From positions 5,959,715 through 6,023,714 of the forward strand of contig NW_008708400.1 in the NCBI RefSeq assembly GCF_000327385.1: a stretch of 64,000 bases of DNA. Direction: 5' to 3'. This stretch comes from Lottia gigantea. Taxonomy: Eukaryota > Mollusca > Gastropoda > Lottiidae. The stretch's first letter is position 1. Each line of letters opens with the position of its first letter. A model generated the notes under the pieces. That model had not been told where the DNA came from. It saw only the letters and a program-made list of their open reading frames with translations, and ran no database searches. A program made the position numbers and the translations under genes. Below, piece after piece: positions 45,711 through 59,080 of the stretch.

Positions 45711-46456
45711 TTAGTCCAGCCCTTCTCTTTCATGAAAAGCCGATTTCAATTCTCTTTTCTTCTGATTTTTACTTTTAGTTGATGCTCTCTGTTTGTTATT
45801 CTCAGCCTTTTTCAAAGCAAAATAACTGTTTTCACCATTATACAAATAATCTAATTTTTCTTTTAATCTTTGCCTTGCGAATACACGGTTTTCGTTTTGG
45901 AGTCTACTATCTTGGCACTAAAATGAAAAAAATTATAAAATTCGTAACTGGAAATCAAGATCTACTTATATTCATGAATTCTGATAATTTAGAGGAAATA
46001 AAGTAATAATTTCACCAATAAGTTGTTAAAAATTGAGAAATAACCATAAATAGAAAATTGAAACCTAATTTTACTTTTACAATCTAAAGACAATCCGTAA
46101 AACATGGTAGGTGCCTTAAGATTAGTAAAAAAGCTTTCACTCAAGGCAACTCCATATAGACCAATAATAGTCTACTTCTTACACTTATCAGGTATATCAA
46201 TAAATACAATACCGTACTAAAATACTAATTTACTCACCGATATGACTATTCCAGTTGGTTTATGCTTTAAAACAACATTACTATTAGTTTTGTTTATTTT
46301 CTGTCCACCTGAACCACTTCCTCTCACAAAACTTTCCTCCAAATCAGATTCCAATAACTCTGGAAATTTGTAGTTTTTCTTGGATATAAGCCGAGTAGAA
46401 TTGTTAATGTTAACAAGTGTAGTTGGTTTGGTAAGCTGAACTAAGCTTCTTAGCAT
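45711..46456 (-). CDS. MTRFR: Mitochondrial translation release factor in rescue (MTRFR / C12orf65)
   Basis: Two exons, 46238-46456 and 45711-45917, give 141 residues in frame. The N-terminus (MLRSLVQLTKPTTLVNINNS) is basic and Ser/Thr-rich, as in a mitochondrial targeting peptide. The catalytic GGQ motif is in VRGSGSGGQKINKT, followed by VVLKHKPTGIVI, the usual class I release-factor-like core. The C-terminus is strongly basic (KSKNQKKRELK). The family rescues stalled mitochondrial ribosomes by peptidyl-tRNA release and lacks codon-recognition domains, in agreement with the short length here. MPHOSPH9 is divergent upstream, as in the human genome, and a Nudix gene follows 30 nt downstream. 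Confidence 0.93.
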
Positions 46457-47949
46457 TGCTCAGCAACTCTATTATGATAAACAATTACATCTTCATTTCC
46501 TTACTAAGTTTCTTTCCATGATTGAAGGCTACAAGTAATGTCTACAAGGGACAAATTCTTCAATAATTGGCTATTTGTAGATGGAGTGACTTTTTATAAT
46601 AAGAATTCATCAAGATTGAATATCTTAAAGTCTTTAAGTACATTCTACATCTAGTGCGTGTAGTGCATCGGTGCGCATTATATTCGCCTATATACAATTA
46701 CCGATCATCTGAACAAATAACCGTTTCCTGATGTCCATATGAAACCAGTTAAGCCCTAAAAAACTAAGGTACTAGGATTTATAATAAAACCAGAAGTGCT
46801 ATATAAATGTGATATGATAATGTCAATTAATTAAAGACATTATTGTATTATATTCAAAATGTTTACCTAACACCGATGCTTGAAAGATTGCTTGCGTTTC
46901 ACCTTACAAACGGCAGATAATTTGTACCGGAAATTGAATGTAGTGTATGACGCGCGTATCCGGTTTAATTTTTGTTTGTCAACAAATAAAACATTTTTCT
47001 TCTGTTTTGACCATTTTACAGTAATTATAGTAATTTGTAAGTTGCGTCTTCAGTCTAATGCTAATTTGCAATCACAGAAGAACAATATATCGTAATAGAA
47101 AGCCTAGTAAACTTTATGATACTGCAAGAAAATTTATCACTGTCACTTCCGTGCGCCGAATATGACGCATGTTGATACAGGAATTTAACTCTTCTGTGGT
47201 ATATTAATCACTCTCAATTGTAAGAATGTATGATCATCTTTGTGAGGGTTGACAACTGATATAAATGTAAATTTTTCATCCTCATTTTGGCTTAACACTT
47301 GACTTCCTGAATTCCCAATCAAGCTTATAAGTTATATCTTTAAGATTATTTATTGTGACACTGACAGCTGTCAGTTACTCATTCTGTGAATGAAAAACAG
47401 CATTCTGAGATATTTTTTCTTTGGAACAGTGGTGTTACTCTGTGTTACAAATTAAAAAATTGATGTCAGTGATGTCGGATGACGGATAGTCTAAAATCAG
47501 CTGATCCTCAACTTCTAAAACAAGCATTATAAATTTCTTTCAAGCATTACTATGATTAGGCCTAGTTTGATTTACTAGCAATTGAATTCTTTATATATAT
47601 CAGGACTGTCTATATCTTGTAACAAAGAACACAAGGCGTATATTATGGCATTACGATACTCACTTCTTTAATGATTAAAGTTTTCAACACAAGAATTTTC
47701 AAAGGTTATTTTCATCTTGTGATGAACTTGTTTTAAAATGTGAAAGACGTGATACCATGTTATATTCGTAGTGTTTAAAAATATCTGTCGCTCTCACCTC
47801 TAAATTGCCATTGTGGGTACTGAATTGCAGATGAACCCAATGTCAGTTTTTTCTTTGAAGATGATGGATTGAACTGTACCCAGTAATATAAATTATTAAA
47901 TGGCTGTGTGCATTTGAAATAGCTGTGATATTTCTATCTTATATTTCAG
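46457..47949. promoter_or_regulatory. Shared upstream region of MTRFR and MPHOSPH9
   Basis: The two genes diverge from this 1.5-kb interval. The coding start of MPHOSPH9 lies in an exon that begins after a splice acceptor at about 47949 (atatttcag), so at least one non-coding MPHOSPH9 exon should lie within this interval. No TATA box or CpG island is obvious by eye. Confidence 0.55.
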
Positions 47950-47979
47950 ACTAAAGAGACAAATATTAGACAATGAGAA

Positions 47980-50900
47980 ATGGATGAGGAAGAAGCAGAA
48001 TTAAAAACAACTGAAGGGGCTGTTAGTGTGGCAAAGGACAAAGAAAAGCCTACTGGGGATACATCTTCAGAATTATCACCAAAAAATTCACCAAGAATTA
48101 ATGGTTCTGAAGAAGATAAAGAAAGGGGAATCCCAGATGATAATGCCTCTGTCAACAAAAATTTTGATACCACAGACATGTCTCAAAACCAAGATAAAGA
48201 TTATGGGGCAGTACCACTTATAGAAGACCCAAAATATAAGTCAGTAGTATTGAATCAGAATTTGCAAAATGGAGATAAAGAAGAAACTGAATCAGAAGAA
48301 TCAACAATTCTTCAAGATCCTGATGGAATTACCGACAAGGAGAAAGATACCAATCCTGATATTTCAAAAGATATGTCAGGAGAAGCCAATAACCTTGTTG
48401 AAAATGTTCCCCTAGAAGAAACAGAGAAAATTGAAGATGTGTCAGTTTCCATGCCTCAGTTGAATTCCCCAGCTATTTCTCCCAGAAGTCCGATCAGGTC
48501 TAATGATGAGGATTCTGGTACTAAAGCTGGTGATAATGGACCTGCAATTGATGAAAATTTGGCCAATATTGATGATAGAGTTTATCAAAAAGAGGAAGAC
48601 ACCTTTCAAGATGAGCACCAACCTGGTGAATCACCCAGAGATACTTCAGTCAATTCACCGAGGACACCTTTATCTGGTGTAGCCAGTGACCAAGGTGGTT
48701 CATTTGATGCTTATTCTGATGAAGAAGATAACAGTTTGATTGCTCAACAATTAGTTAACCAGGTGATTGATAAAGCAGTGGATACTGTCAATGATCCTGA
48801 TGGAACAGCTGCTTATGACTTAGACAAGTCTGGAGAAAATCATCATAATGGATCAGTTGAAGGACAATATCGTCCAGCAGATGACTTTGGTCTGGACAAC
48901 CAGATTGATGGAGGCAATAATGATATTTCTGTGACTGGGAAAACCACTGATCCTGGTGATGATCCTTTCAATGATGAGCTGACTAATATATTTCTGCAAA
49001 GGGGGAGAGGAAATGGTGAGGAATCTGATGGAGATGACAGTCAGCAACAAGTAGTGCAACCAGATGATGCAGATGGTAGTCGTATATCAGTTCCAGCTCA
49101 GCAGGATGACGATAATGATACTCACCAGCATCTTAACAAGAACCCCACAAACCAGTTTGAAGATGTCAGTGATATAGAATCCTTTCAACAAGAAGCAACT
49201 GGTAATAATGAAAATATCCCTGAAGAAACTGGCAGAACTGAACCTTCAGCTCAAGGTGAAACACAAACAAATGGTATGTTTAGCTCTCCAGAAGATGGCG
49301 CTCTATTGACGGAAGAAGATGATATGAAAGATTCACAAATTACTGATGTTCTGGGTACGGAGGGCAACTCACTTGTACANNNNNNNNNNNNNNNNNNNNN
49401 NNNNNNNNNNNNNNNNNNNNNNNNNNNNNCAAAATGAGGAAGAGACTGAGGATGAAGATTTTAACTTTGTTGTGGATGAAAATGCTCACCCTGGATTCCA
49501 CTGGTTTATGGAAACTATAAAGCATGTCGTGAAGTATCTCCAGGAGTTAAGGAATGTTTGATATTTGAGACTGGAGAAATCAATAAGGAAAATAAAAAGT
49601 CTAGGATCAGGTCTGATTCATCCTCTACAGCATCTCCTGTAAAACCTGATTCTGACCCAAGAATCCCAAATTCACCTCAAGGACAAGAAGATAAGAAAGT
49701 TTTCAAGATCAACAAAGCTGCTTTAAATGATGGTGGTATTAGTATTCATCCAGATGGTCTTAATGAAATGGTTCACATTGCTTCTGAACAGACTGGAACA
49801 GAGATAAGAAATCCATCAGACACTCCAGAGCATGATGAAGAACTTGTCAGTGACAGCCAGATGCTGACTCATGAGACTTTCAGTCCCTCACCAAAAGCAG
49901 CAAGGCATGCCCCATCTTTTAACATAGATAACTATAATCATATTCGTAAGGATTTGTTCACCAGAAGAAGTGGGGATGAGGATCAGGAAGAAGATTATAT
50001 TCCTGAGCAAGAGAATAAGGAAAACATTCCAGAGTCCAGATCAAAGAAGAAATCCCGCAATTCACCTTTAGGTCGACCACCTGCCGGTCGTGTGGTTCAT
50101 CAGGAAGATGGCAGTAGGTATTCCCCCAATGTGGTTTCATCTCCACCAAGTTCTGGACCCATACCAGGTTTTAACACCATGCAAGAACAACAGGTGAGTC
50201 ATATATTTCAAACTTGAGAGTTTCAAATATCCTTATGTCCCTAATTGTAAGTGTTCAAGAGCCATGTCAAAATGTATAACTTTGCAATAAATATGGTAAA
50301 AAATGCACGAATTTGGTTGAAGGACTCTTGAAGCAAAAGAACTGATATAGTGCAAGTTGAAGCACATTTATTGATGCACAGGAACATAAATTCATTTAAT
50401 GTTTATTTGTCATTTTGATGATTGAAATTTATTGATTTGCAGGTGAATTGGTTGAGAATGTTTAAAGTTTTAGAAGACCAACACAGAACAGAATTGAAAG
50501 CTCAATATGCTAAACATTCACAGATGATTGAACAGATGCAGAATACGATGGAAACAGAATTAAAAAAGCAACAAAACAACATACAACGAAGACTTGAAGC
50601 TCATCGTGATGCCCTGACAGAAACAGCTCAAGATGAATCTAGTAGTCTCAGTGTATATGGTTATTACACCAATGATCCTGGAAATCTTCGAAGATCACCA
50701 AATAGGAGATCACCAAGATCAGGATCAGATGTCTATTTGTCTGCAGCTCGTTCACCTCGTGCTGATAGCTATCATTCTGATTCATCTGATATAGATCCTT
50801 TAGAGATTCGACGTAGAATGTATACCACCGGTAGCTCTAGGGCACCTGCTGGTATACCAGGCCTAGCCGATATATCTGATTATTCCACTCTTCCTTCCGA

Positions 50901-53900
50901 TTCCTTCCATGTCAAGAAAACATTAGATGCTGAATACGATTCCACACAAACTTCCATTTTACTGTCTGAGGCACAACGTTCTCCCAGATCATTACTTGAA
51001 AGACCTCGATCAGCTGATGGAGGGGAGAGGTTATTAAGAGGTGGTGTCTACAGTACTCCCATGCCTATGTCTAAAGGCAGATCACCTCAGGTTAGTATTT
51101 TCTATATCCTGAGTGAATGACCAATCTTGAATGATAAGCAGCTTTGAAAGGCAAAAAAAAAAATGGTTTGTGGGTGCATCATAATTATATTTTTACTTTC
51201 AAATGCTTATATATGTAAGTACATTAGGGAAAGTCAGAGTTAAAAAGAAGCAGTAGAAATAAATAAGTTTATTGACCACAGACCATGTAACTGTCAGTGT
51301 CTATTAAGTTTTATTTTCAGAAGTGTCGTTTCTTTTGCCTTTTAGTATAGCACCTTTCAGTGTTTCAATGAAAGACTTTGGTAGATATAATTAGATCTAT
51401 CTGGACCTGTCTTATATTTCAGACTGTGTATGATAGTGGAGTGTTAAATGATACTATATATAGAACTGGAAGTGGTACCAAACCATCAAAAACCACAGAA
51501 TTACAATACCAGGGCCATGGTGATATTGGTACTGATGTAAATGAGGAATCCTTATACAGGTAAGATCAGATAAGGGATAATTTCATACATAACATATTTT
51601 TACAAAAAATGAAATGAAATAGTTCATTATGATTAGACAATTGATTGTTCACCTGTTCTAGAAAAAGTAAAAAAAGCTTTAAATACTAGCTGAAAATATA
51701 TATGGATTATCCAGGAAAGATTAATGCCAAAAGGTTTTGTCAAGGATCAGTTGGTAGAAAGGATCCTCATGAATCTATAAACAATAGTTGTTTATTTCTT
51801 TCTTACAAATTTGCTATATGATATCTGTTTATATGATTTCAGTTCTAATGTGAAACTGCGAGAGAAACATGCTAAACATGTAGCTGATTTGAAAGCTTAT
51901 TATGAAGAAGAAATCCAAGCATTACGTTCAGCATTAAGCTCCTCCCACTCTAATAAAGAGACACCTAATGAGAGAATATTAAAGGAAGATAATCAAGATT
52001 TACGTCGAAGATGTGAAGATTTAACGGATGAATTAGATGATGCTAATAAGTAAGTTGAGTCCCTTTCAATCATTCAATGATATATTAAATTCAGCATCAC
52101 TTTTAGGTGAAATTGAAATAACTTCATGTGTCTTATTTTGAACAATGAAGACACACATGTACATCACTAATAAGGGAAACCTAGATTGAAAAAAAAATTC
52201 TGGCCTATCAAAACGTTGGCATGTTCCTTATTTCCGATGCAAATCAATGCTATCAGCATCTCCAATACACATAAAAAATCTTTTTACAATCCCTTTTACA
52301 TTGCATACAATTGTTGAATAAATATCTTCCGGGTAAAAGAACACAGTGATTTGTACCATTTTCAAATATTGAATCTGCAATATCTGCATATGATGCTGAT
52401 AGCTGAAATAATGTTCTTTCCATTAGAATATCTAATATATTAGACTTTATCTATTTAAATACTTCATTTCAGTTGTATTAGAGATTTAGAACAGAAAATT
52501 CAAGGACTAGAAATAAGAGCGGTAAGAATATTTGAAATTCAAATCTTTGTCTCAATTGACAAAATTTTAATAACTTTTTCTATCATCCAGCTTTAATATG
52601 AAAGAGTTTCTCAGACATCTATTGTGTGAATTATTTTAGGATTTCATGATTTATAAAGTTAGTTTGTTTATTATTTTCAGAATGACTATTCAGATCGGTA
52701 TAAAGATTCTCAAGTGACTGTCTTGACGTTAAAGACTAGGTTAGAAGAATTACATAGTTATGCTAAAGAAAGAGATCACATGTTAGATAGTCTTGAACAA
52801 AAAGTCAAACATCAAGCCATAGCTTTACAAGACTCTTATAAGGTTAGTAAACTAACAAAATACTTTTATTATGAGTATCGGGTGCTCTTGACTAAACCCA
52901 TTGAAAATGGTGATAACTTTGAACCTTAAGCCAAAGGTTTGGTAAGCGGTCAAATAGGAAGATATCTACAAAATAATATTTGAGTTGAATTTGTAGGGAG
53001 AAAAAGTGTTTTTAACACTCTACTCAATGCAGTAGTCAAAAAAAACCTAATTAGTGCTTATTCTGTATTACAGATTCAAGATGAGTTACAACAAACATCT
53101 AAACATGATCAAATGGCTTTACAGAGGGTGAGTATACCTTATTTAAATTTCTTTTTATGGCTTTTGTCTTTTTACACATAAAATTGTACATAACGAGCTA
53201 AAGTTTATGTAAATCCTTTAATCATCCTATTTGATTTGTCATATATTATATATATCATGCCATTGTTTTTTTCTATCTCACTCTCACGTCTAATAGCTTT
53301 ATGGATGTTGAAAAACTAATCTGAAGTCACAAGCTATATTGTCTGACTGTTTATAATATTATTTGAATGATGTAAATATATTTATCTATTGTAGACATTA
53401 TGTAAATATGAAGATCTTGATAAAGAATATAGATTATTGAAGGTACAGCATTTTCTTTCATTCAGTCATTCTTATAATAGATGTGTTTCTCTTTTTTTAA
53501 CTTTTTTCTGTTTTGAGAGTCCTTCTTTTGTAAGGAAAATATTAACAATTTAAGGTGGAAATCCAAAACTCAACTTAAGATTATTTTAGTGCTCCAGTTA
53601 TCTGATTGGTCAATGTCTAAAATTGATTTTGAAATTTTAAGATTTGAATAAATTCATCAAAGCATCTTATGATTTTTGTTGTTGTTAAATTTTCTTTGTT
53701 TATTTGATTTCAGGAATCATTTATCAGTAAAGAAAGAAGTTTATATGATGCTAGAGCAGAAATATCTGATTTGAACAAGTAAGTCCTTAATATAAGTAAA
53801 AAAAAAAAATTCACTAACTGCTAATAAATCTGTTCTCTTGCTAGGTTTTTACACGGATACTGGCCTTTCAAACATGAAGACCAGAGGCTAAAGATATTGT

Positions 53901-56900
53901 ATATTAGGAGAAGAGTGGAAGTCCATCCTAAACAATACCATATAATTCCACAAATAGTGCTCATGTATAATGCGCATCCCTTCTATCCATAGAATAAATC
54001 TGAGAAATCTTTGTTACTGTGATTAATGCGAACCCCATCCTGAAGAAAAAATGATGAAAAAGTTTTATATGAAATAGTAATGATAATAATCATATTATAT
54101 GTGATCATTATTTTTATCAGAACTGTTTCGAGATTAGAATTAAAGAACAAACAACTGATGAGAGAAAATGATAATTTATTACATAAATCAGCTATAGCCA
54201 TGAAGTAAATTCATTTTCTTTTTGTACAATTATTCTTCATAATGCTCTGTTCTGTTTAAAATGGACTGACATGATGTTATGCCTAATTAGTACTTCAGTA
54301 GTCTCCCATCTATTATAACAGTTGTCTGATTAGTTGCAAGTTGAATTATTATTTTAAGGAATTTAAAAAAAAAAAAGATCCAATATCATGACAACTCTCT
54401 GATGTTTTATCAAGAGCCAAAATCTTTTTAGAGCCTGCCATGAGACTGATCTTAGCTAGGCCTACTTTTCTAACCACAAATAGGTTTGAATAATAATTGG
54501 CTCATTGTTTTGCAGTATGTCCTCAGCTAAAACTAATTATGAAGAATCTTACTCATTACCTGAACAATCCTCCGAACAATTCACATCCTATATGTCTAAC
54601 CATTATGATAAAAATACTGGTCCCAAACGCCACGATAATTATCAAGACTCTAGGTAAGATATAAACAATTCACATCTCAAGGTAGCTTTAATTTCTTATT
54701 AATTCACCAATGTTTTCATTAATCCAAGGTAGTAAAAATGTGCAATAAAGGTTGTTCAAAGTCATTTTATTGCCTCTATCAAGTTGAGCTCCCCATATAA
54801 ATATATTTCAAATTTCCAAAAAGGATGGAAATGAAATACTTACTGTACCAAATGACAAAAAGAATTTATTATTCATAATATATTCTATATTCCTATATAG
54901 ATATAGGAATACTTCCTCTTAGAAAGAACATCAATTTAAATTCTCAAACTTGGTCAGTAAGAGTTTATATTCATAATTGCACTTATCTGGTGTGAAAATT
55001 ATACAACAGAGAGCCTCTTTAATCTGTTTAATCCATAGAAATAGATTTTGAAACACTTAAAAAGGCAATCCATAGAATACTTACTTGAGTTATTGAGTTA
55101 TCAGATTATACAAGGATTCTGATGTCAACTGATCAATATATGCTCTTTTTGGCTAAGTTAGGAAATTTAAATTTATGTTCATCATAAGAGATAGTTTGAC
55201 TTCTCATTTCAGCCATTACAACGAATATAATTTAAAAGTTGATTTGCCAGATAAACCTAAAAATACTCGAGTTTCACCATTGATTAAAGCTGAACAAGAA
55301 TTAATCAAACTTCAAACAAACACAAACTTATCAGACAATTTAGATTTCAAAACCCAGAAGAAATTTTATGGAAGTGATAATAACTATCCACCATGTAATC
55401 GTGATATTGCTTCTGGATCACGAATCGACATCAAAGCACCTGGCAAGAATGGTGATATGTCTCCTGGAACTAGAGCAACTTGGAACAAAGGTCAGCCAAA
55501 ACGATCGAATTTAAAAGCACCTGTCAAAGATATGTCTACCCCAAGTCGATTTGATGTCAGTGTTAAGGAAGTTGGTGGTAATGGAAAGGAGAAGAAGAAA
55601 GTTGTACAAATTCAGGAGAAGAATCGAACTAGATCTCCAAGAAATGGTTCAAATTCACCTGCACCAGTAAGAACAGGTGGGTCTTGAGGTTATACTTTTC
55701 AAATCATCTTCATGTGTCTCTTCTTATCTGAATAATATATTTCAGTATAAGTCATTGTAATATTGAGAGGTTTTTATAGGCACAAGCCTGTATCCACTCA
55801 ATTCACTTCTGAATAAAATACCATTGAATACAGAATAATACTTTCAGATATTTTGTTGTCCCCTCTCAGTATTGTATTTCAAAAAGTCAGAGAGTGGACA
55901 TGGAAAATATGTCTATTTTACTATTGAATTTTTACAGTAGGAGATGAAGTAAGTAGGAAACTCAATGGTGTTGATGAAACCTTGGATAAAATTCGACAAG
56001 GAGAGGTAATTAATAATTGGAAAGGAGATAACTCTAGCCAAATATCATCTACATCATTTAGTACAAAAACAGAGTCAGTACCTGTACAAGCCATGGTAAG
56101 AAAAAAATCAATTTTGTGTAAATATTGTTGTTGTTCTGGTTGGTGACCTAAAGGCTGATGTGAACCGAAGTCATATCCTATTACCTTATTTCATATATAT
56201 TCTAGTAATTGGCATTTTGAAAGGTTTGAATAGAAAATGTGAGTGATCCTGGCACACATATCTGGACAATTCTATGGGGGGACCATTGAGTTCTTAAAAA
56301 CCTTGTGCTGTAAGCCCCATTGACAATCTCTGCCACTGAAGTTAATGATTGATTAAAATTCCATACATGTTTTGAATTAATAGACTCGAGAAGAGAGAAT
56401 TAAAGAGAGGTTACAAATGATTCAACAACAGGAAAAGAGATATGATGAGTTAACTATAGAGAAAAGACAGGTAGGATACAAACACTAAGTAAAAAATCAA
56501 TTCAAAGTAAAAGAGACTCTAAATACTGGCATTTACTGTTGGCATGGAATTTATGAATAAATGCAGTTAACAATAAACAGTTCTTTAGATTAAAATTTTA
56601 TGACAAGATGGTAGATAACAAGTCTAAATGATTTTTTTTATATCTTTAGTTGGAGTCAGCATTAAATAGAATACCAATCCATGGTCGAGTTGGTCGCAAA
56701 TCTATTACTGAAAAGGTGAGTGAATAATGTTGTCAAAGACATCATATTAAATTCAAATTGAATGAGCCTCAGGAAATCTATTTTATCTGAGATTAGAGAA
56801 TATTTTTCTGAACAGTGTTAGATATCTCCTTTAAGGTATTGACTTGCTTATTTATTGTTGGACTGATTATAAGTTTATTTTTTAAAAATAGCACAGGACG

Positions 56901-57116
56901 GAAAGTTGTCAGTCTTGGTGACAGATAAGCACAAGATCCAACTCAAATCCACAACGCTTTTTGCAAGGGCTACAAATCTTTCATAGTATTGTTAATGTAC
57001 ATACTAATTTTGTATTTTAGGATGATTTAGAGAAGAAGTTAGAGAAAGTTGAACATGAACTAGGATCAGTCAGAATGTCATTACGAAAATATCAAGTTTT
57101 AAAGTCATCACGTTAA
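47980..57116 (+). CDS. MPHOSPH9: M-phase phosphoprotein 9, centriolar coiled-coil protein
   Basis: Sixteen coding exons: 47980-50193 (with an assembly gap), 50443-51090, 51423-51559, 51843-52049, 52473-52521, 52681-52842, 53074-53127, 53395-53442, 53714-53778, 54121-54204, 54516-54653, 55213-55676, 55938-56095, 56384-56470, 56650-56715 and 57021-57116. Phases agree from exon 1 to the stop, giving about 1,550 residues (human about 1,180). The N-terminal part is acidic and disordered, with many SPR/SPxK sites. The segment VNWLRMFKVLEDQHRTEL matches a conserved MPP9 block, and coiled coils follow (KLREKHAKHVADLKAYYEEE and later exons). MPP9 acts with the CEP97-CP110 cap on the centriole that restrains ciliogenesis. 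The reading frame shifts between 49430 and 49560, next to the gap, probably an assembly error. Placement head-to-head with MTRFR supports the call. Confidence 0.82.
49380..49429. other. Assembly gap, 50 N, inside the first coding exon of MPHOSPH9
   Basis: A fixed-length gap. The frame that leads into it (47980 onwards) and the frame that leads on from about 49555 are the same, but the open frame directly after the gap is different. The sequence at the gap edge is therefore suspect. Confidence 0.98.
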
Positions 57117-59080
57117 TTTTGGTTATTTTCACGTTTTAGACCCACCTTCACTTTTACTTCTTCTAGTCTTTGTACTTAACTGTGATATTGTTAGAACTTT
57201 GACATCCAGAGTGTAAACCAATCAGAGTGAGAGAATGGCCAACCTGTCTAGATACTCATGTTTCTGATTGGTTGAAGCAAGAAACTTGGTTTGATGATAA
57301 ACCAATGAATGCCCTTCACATAGTGCTGTATTATTTTCCTTGTTGCCTTTTATTTATTTGAGGATTTCTGCTAAGATTCTTAGTTATTGATATTTTTTAT
57401 TCGCTCATTACAAATTGAGCATTTTATATTGCATTTTCACATTTTTGTTACAGTTTGTAAGTTTATATGATGCAAAGCAAATCAGTGTTAACCATACCCT
57501 TATATTATATTGTCTTCATTTCATTATATATACTCTTAAAGGGTGACACATATTCTTATATACATATATTAACCTCATATAAAACTGCACAAAATATTTA
57601 TACATCATTTAAAGGGAATGCTGTGGTTTCTTCTATAATTTAGTAACTGAAGAATGCTTTGTGCTTACAGTTCTAATGGAACTAAGTTACTTAGTGACAT
57701 TTTAAATCCCATAATACATGAAGGGGAAAGGCTATGTCAATTACTTTCTTAAGTAAGACATACCTCATATTCTCCTATTTCTATATTGCAATTATAAACA
57801 GTATTATTATACAGATGTATTAGTTTCTAGTATTTATAGAATAATATCCACATCATAGCCTTCATATTAGTATCACATCTTCAATAGCTCCAGTCAAAGT
57901 AGGATTAAAGTATTGAGTAACTGGCATTGGTAGAGGTTATTATCATAGAAAGATAATGAAATGTAGGGTCAAATGAATTATATTAATCTTTCAACTAGTG
58001 TGATTCCTTAAGTTAATCTTTCTCATCATTTTATTCATTCATTTTCGTAATAATTGAGAAAGGTTTTTTTTTTAAGGATTGAAGCAAAAAAATTTGAAAC
58101 TTGTAACTTGCCATGAGATGTAATTTCTTATCTGACAAACAGTATCAGTTGTCTGAAAAGAAACAATGCTGTTAGTATCAGAAAATGTTGAATTATATAT
58201 GTAGCAAGGTTCATGACTGTGGCATAACCCCTTCCAAGTCAGCCTATGAACTTCAGCCCACCCTAGTACATAATATATAAGAGAAATATAAGTTGAGCAC
58301 CAAACCTTCATACATTATAACTGATGTATATCATTGTCTTATTTATTTGTCTATTGAGTTATGTATCATTCAAGTCAGCATAATAAGGCAGGTCTGAACA
58401 TAATGCCTATTAGGCACTCAGATTTTACAATGTGACATTTTGAAGCCTGTAATGTTACTGAAGTTTCTAATTATTATATTCAGTCCCTCACTGTCTGACT
58501 AGTCTTGGTATGTGTATGATTTCAATAAAGAAAATTAAACTATAGATATTTATTTAATTATTTTATTGAATATTGGTAACTGAGTCATCAGTTTCATTTT
58601 CAAATAACAAAAGTAGTAGAATTATACTACCGGTATAATATGTTAACTCTCAAAAAGGGAAACCAAGGTTCATGTGAAAAGAGTTATTAAACCTCCAGAT
58701 TGAAAGAATGAAGGATGTGTATACTGGGGTATATGTATACTTTCTATGTAAATCTATGACATAATGAATGTAATCTTGAAATTAGAACAGCATACACAGT
58801 CAAATTCATTTCACAAAACTGTTATCTCACAGAACTATTTTTCTGTGACGGAGTCAAATATATCTGAATCGAGTAGATCTTCTTCTAACTTTCAACATAA
58901 ATTATTATCTTTATTCTGCAACAGTTGACATGAAATCAGCTGCTTGTCCACGGAATATTTCAAAAGTAAACTCTTGATTTCTGCTGTAAACCACAATCAA
59001 TTATACAATCTTGTACACCATCCACAATATCACAATATAAAAGCTGTTTCAATGATTGAAATCATGATTCAGATCCAGTG
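57117..59080. other. Region between the convergent MPHOSPH9 and ANAPC7 genes
   Basis: This should hold both 3' untranslated regions. An AATAAA at 58524-58529 on the plus strand is a good candidate end for MPHOSPH9, giving a 3' untranslated region of about 1.4 kb. No other gene was seen. Confidence 0.5.
58524..58529 (+). terminator. Candidate polyadenylation signal of MPHOSPH9
   Basis: A canonical AATAAA in gatttcaataaagaaaatta, about 1.4 kb after the stop codon. It was chosen because it is canonical and lies before the ANAPC7 coding end; it is unsupported by transcript data. Confidence 0.4.

Noticed and set aside
47946-48179. Minus-strand open frame at the MPHOSPH9 start
   Set aside because: It is the complement of a long acidic coding exon; Glu/Ser-rich sequence leaves the other strand open.
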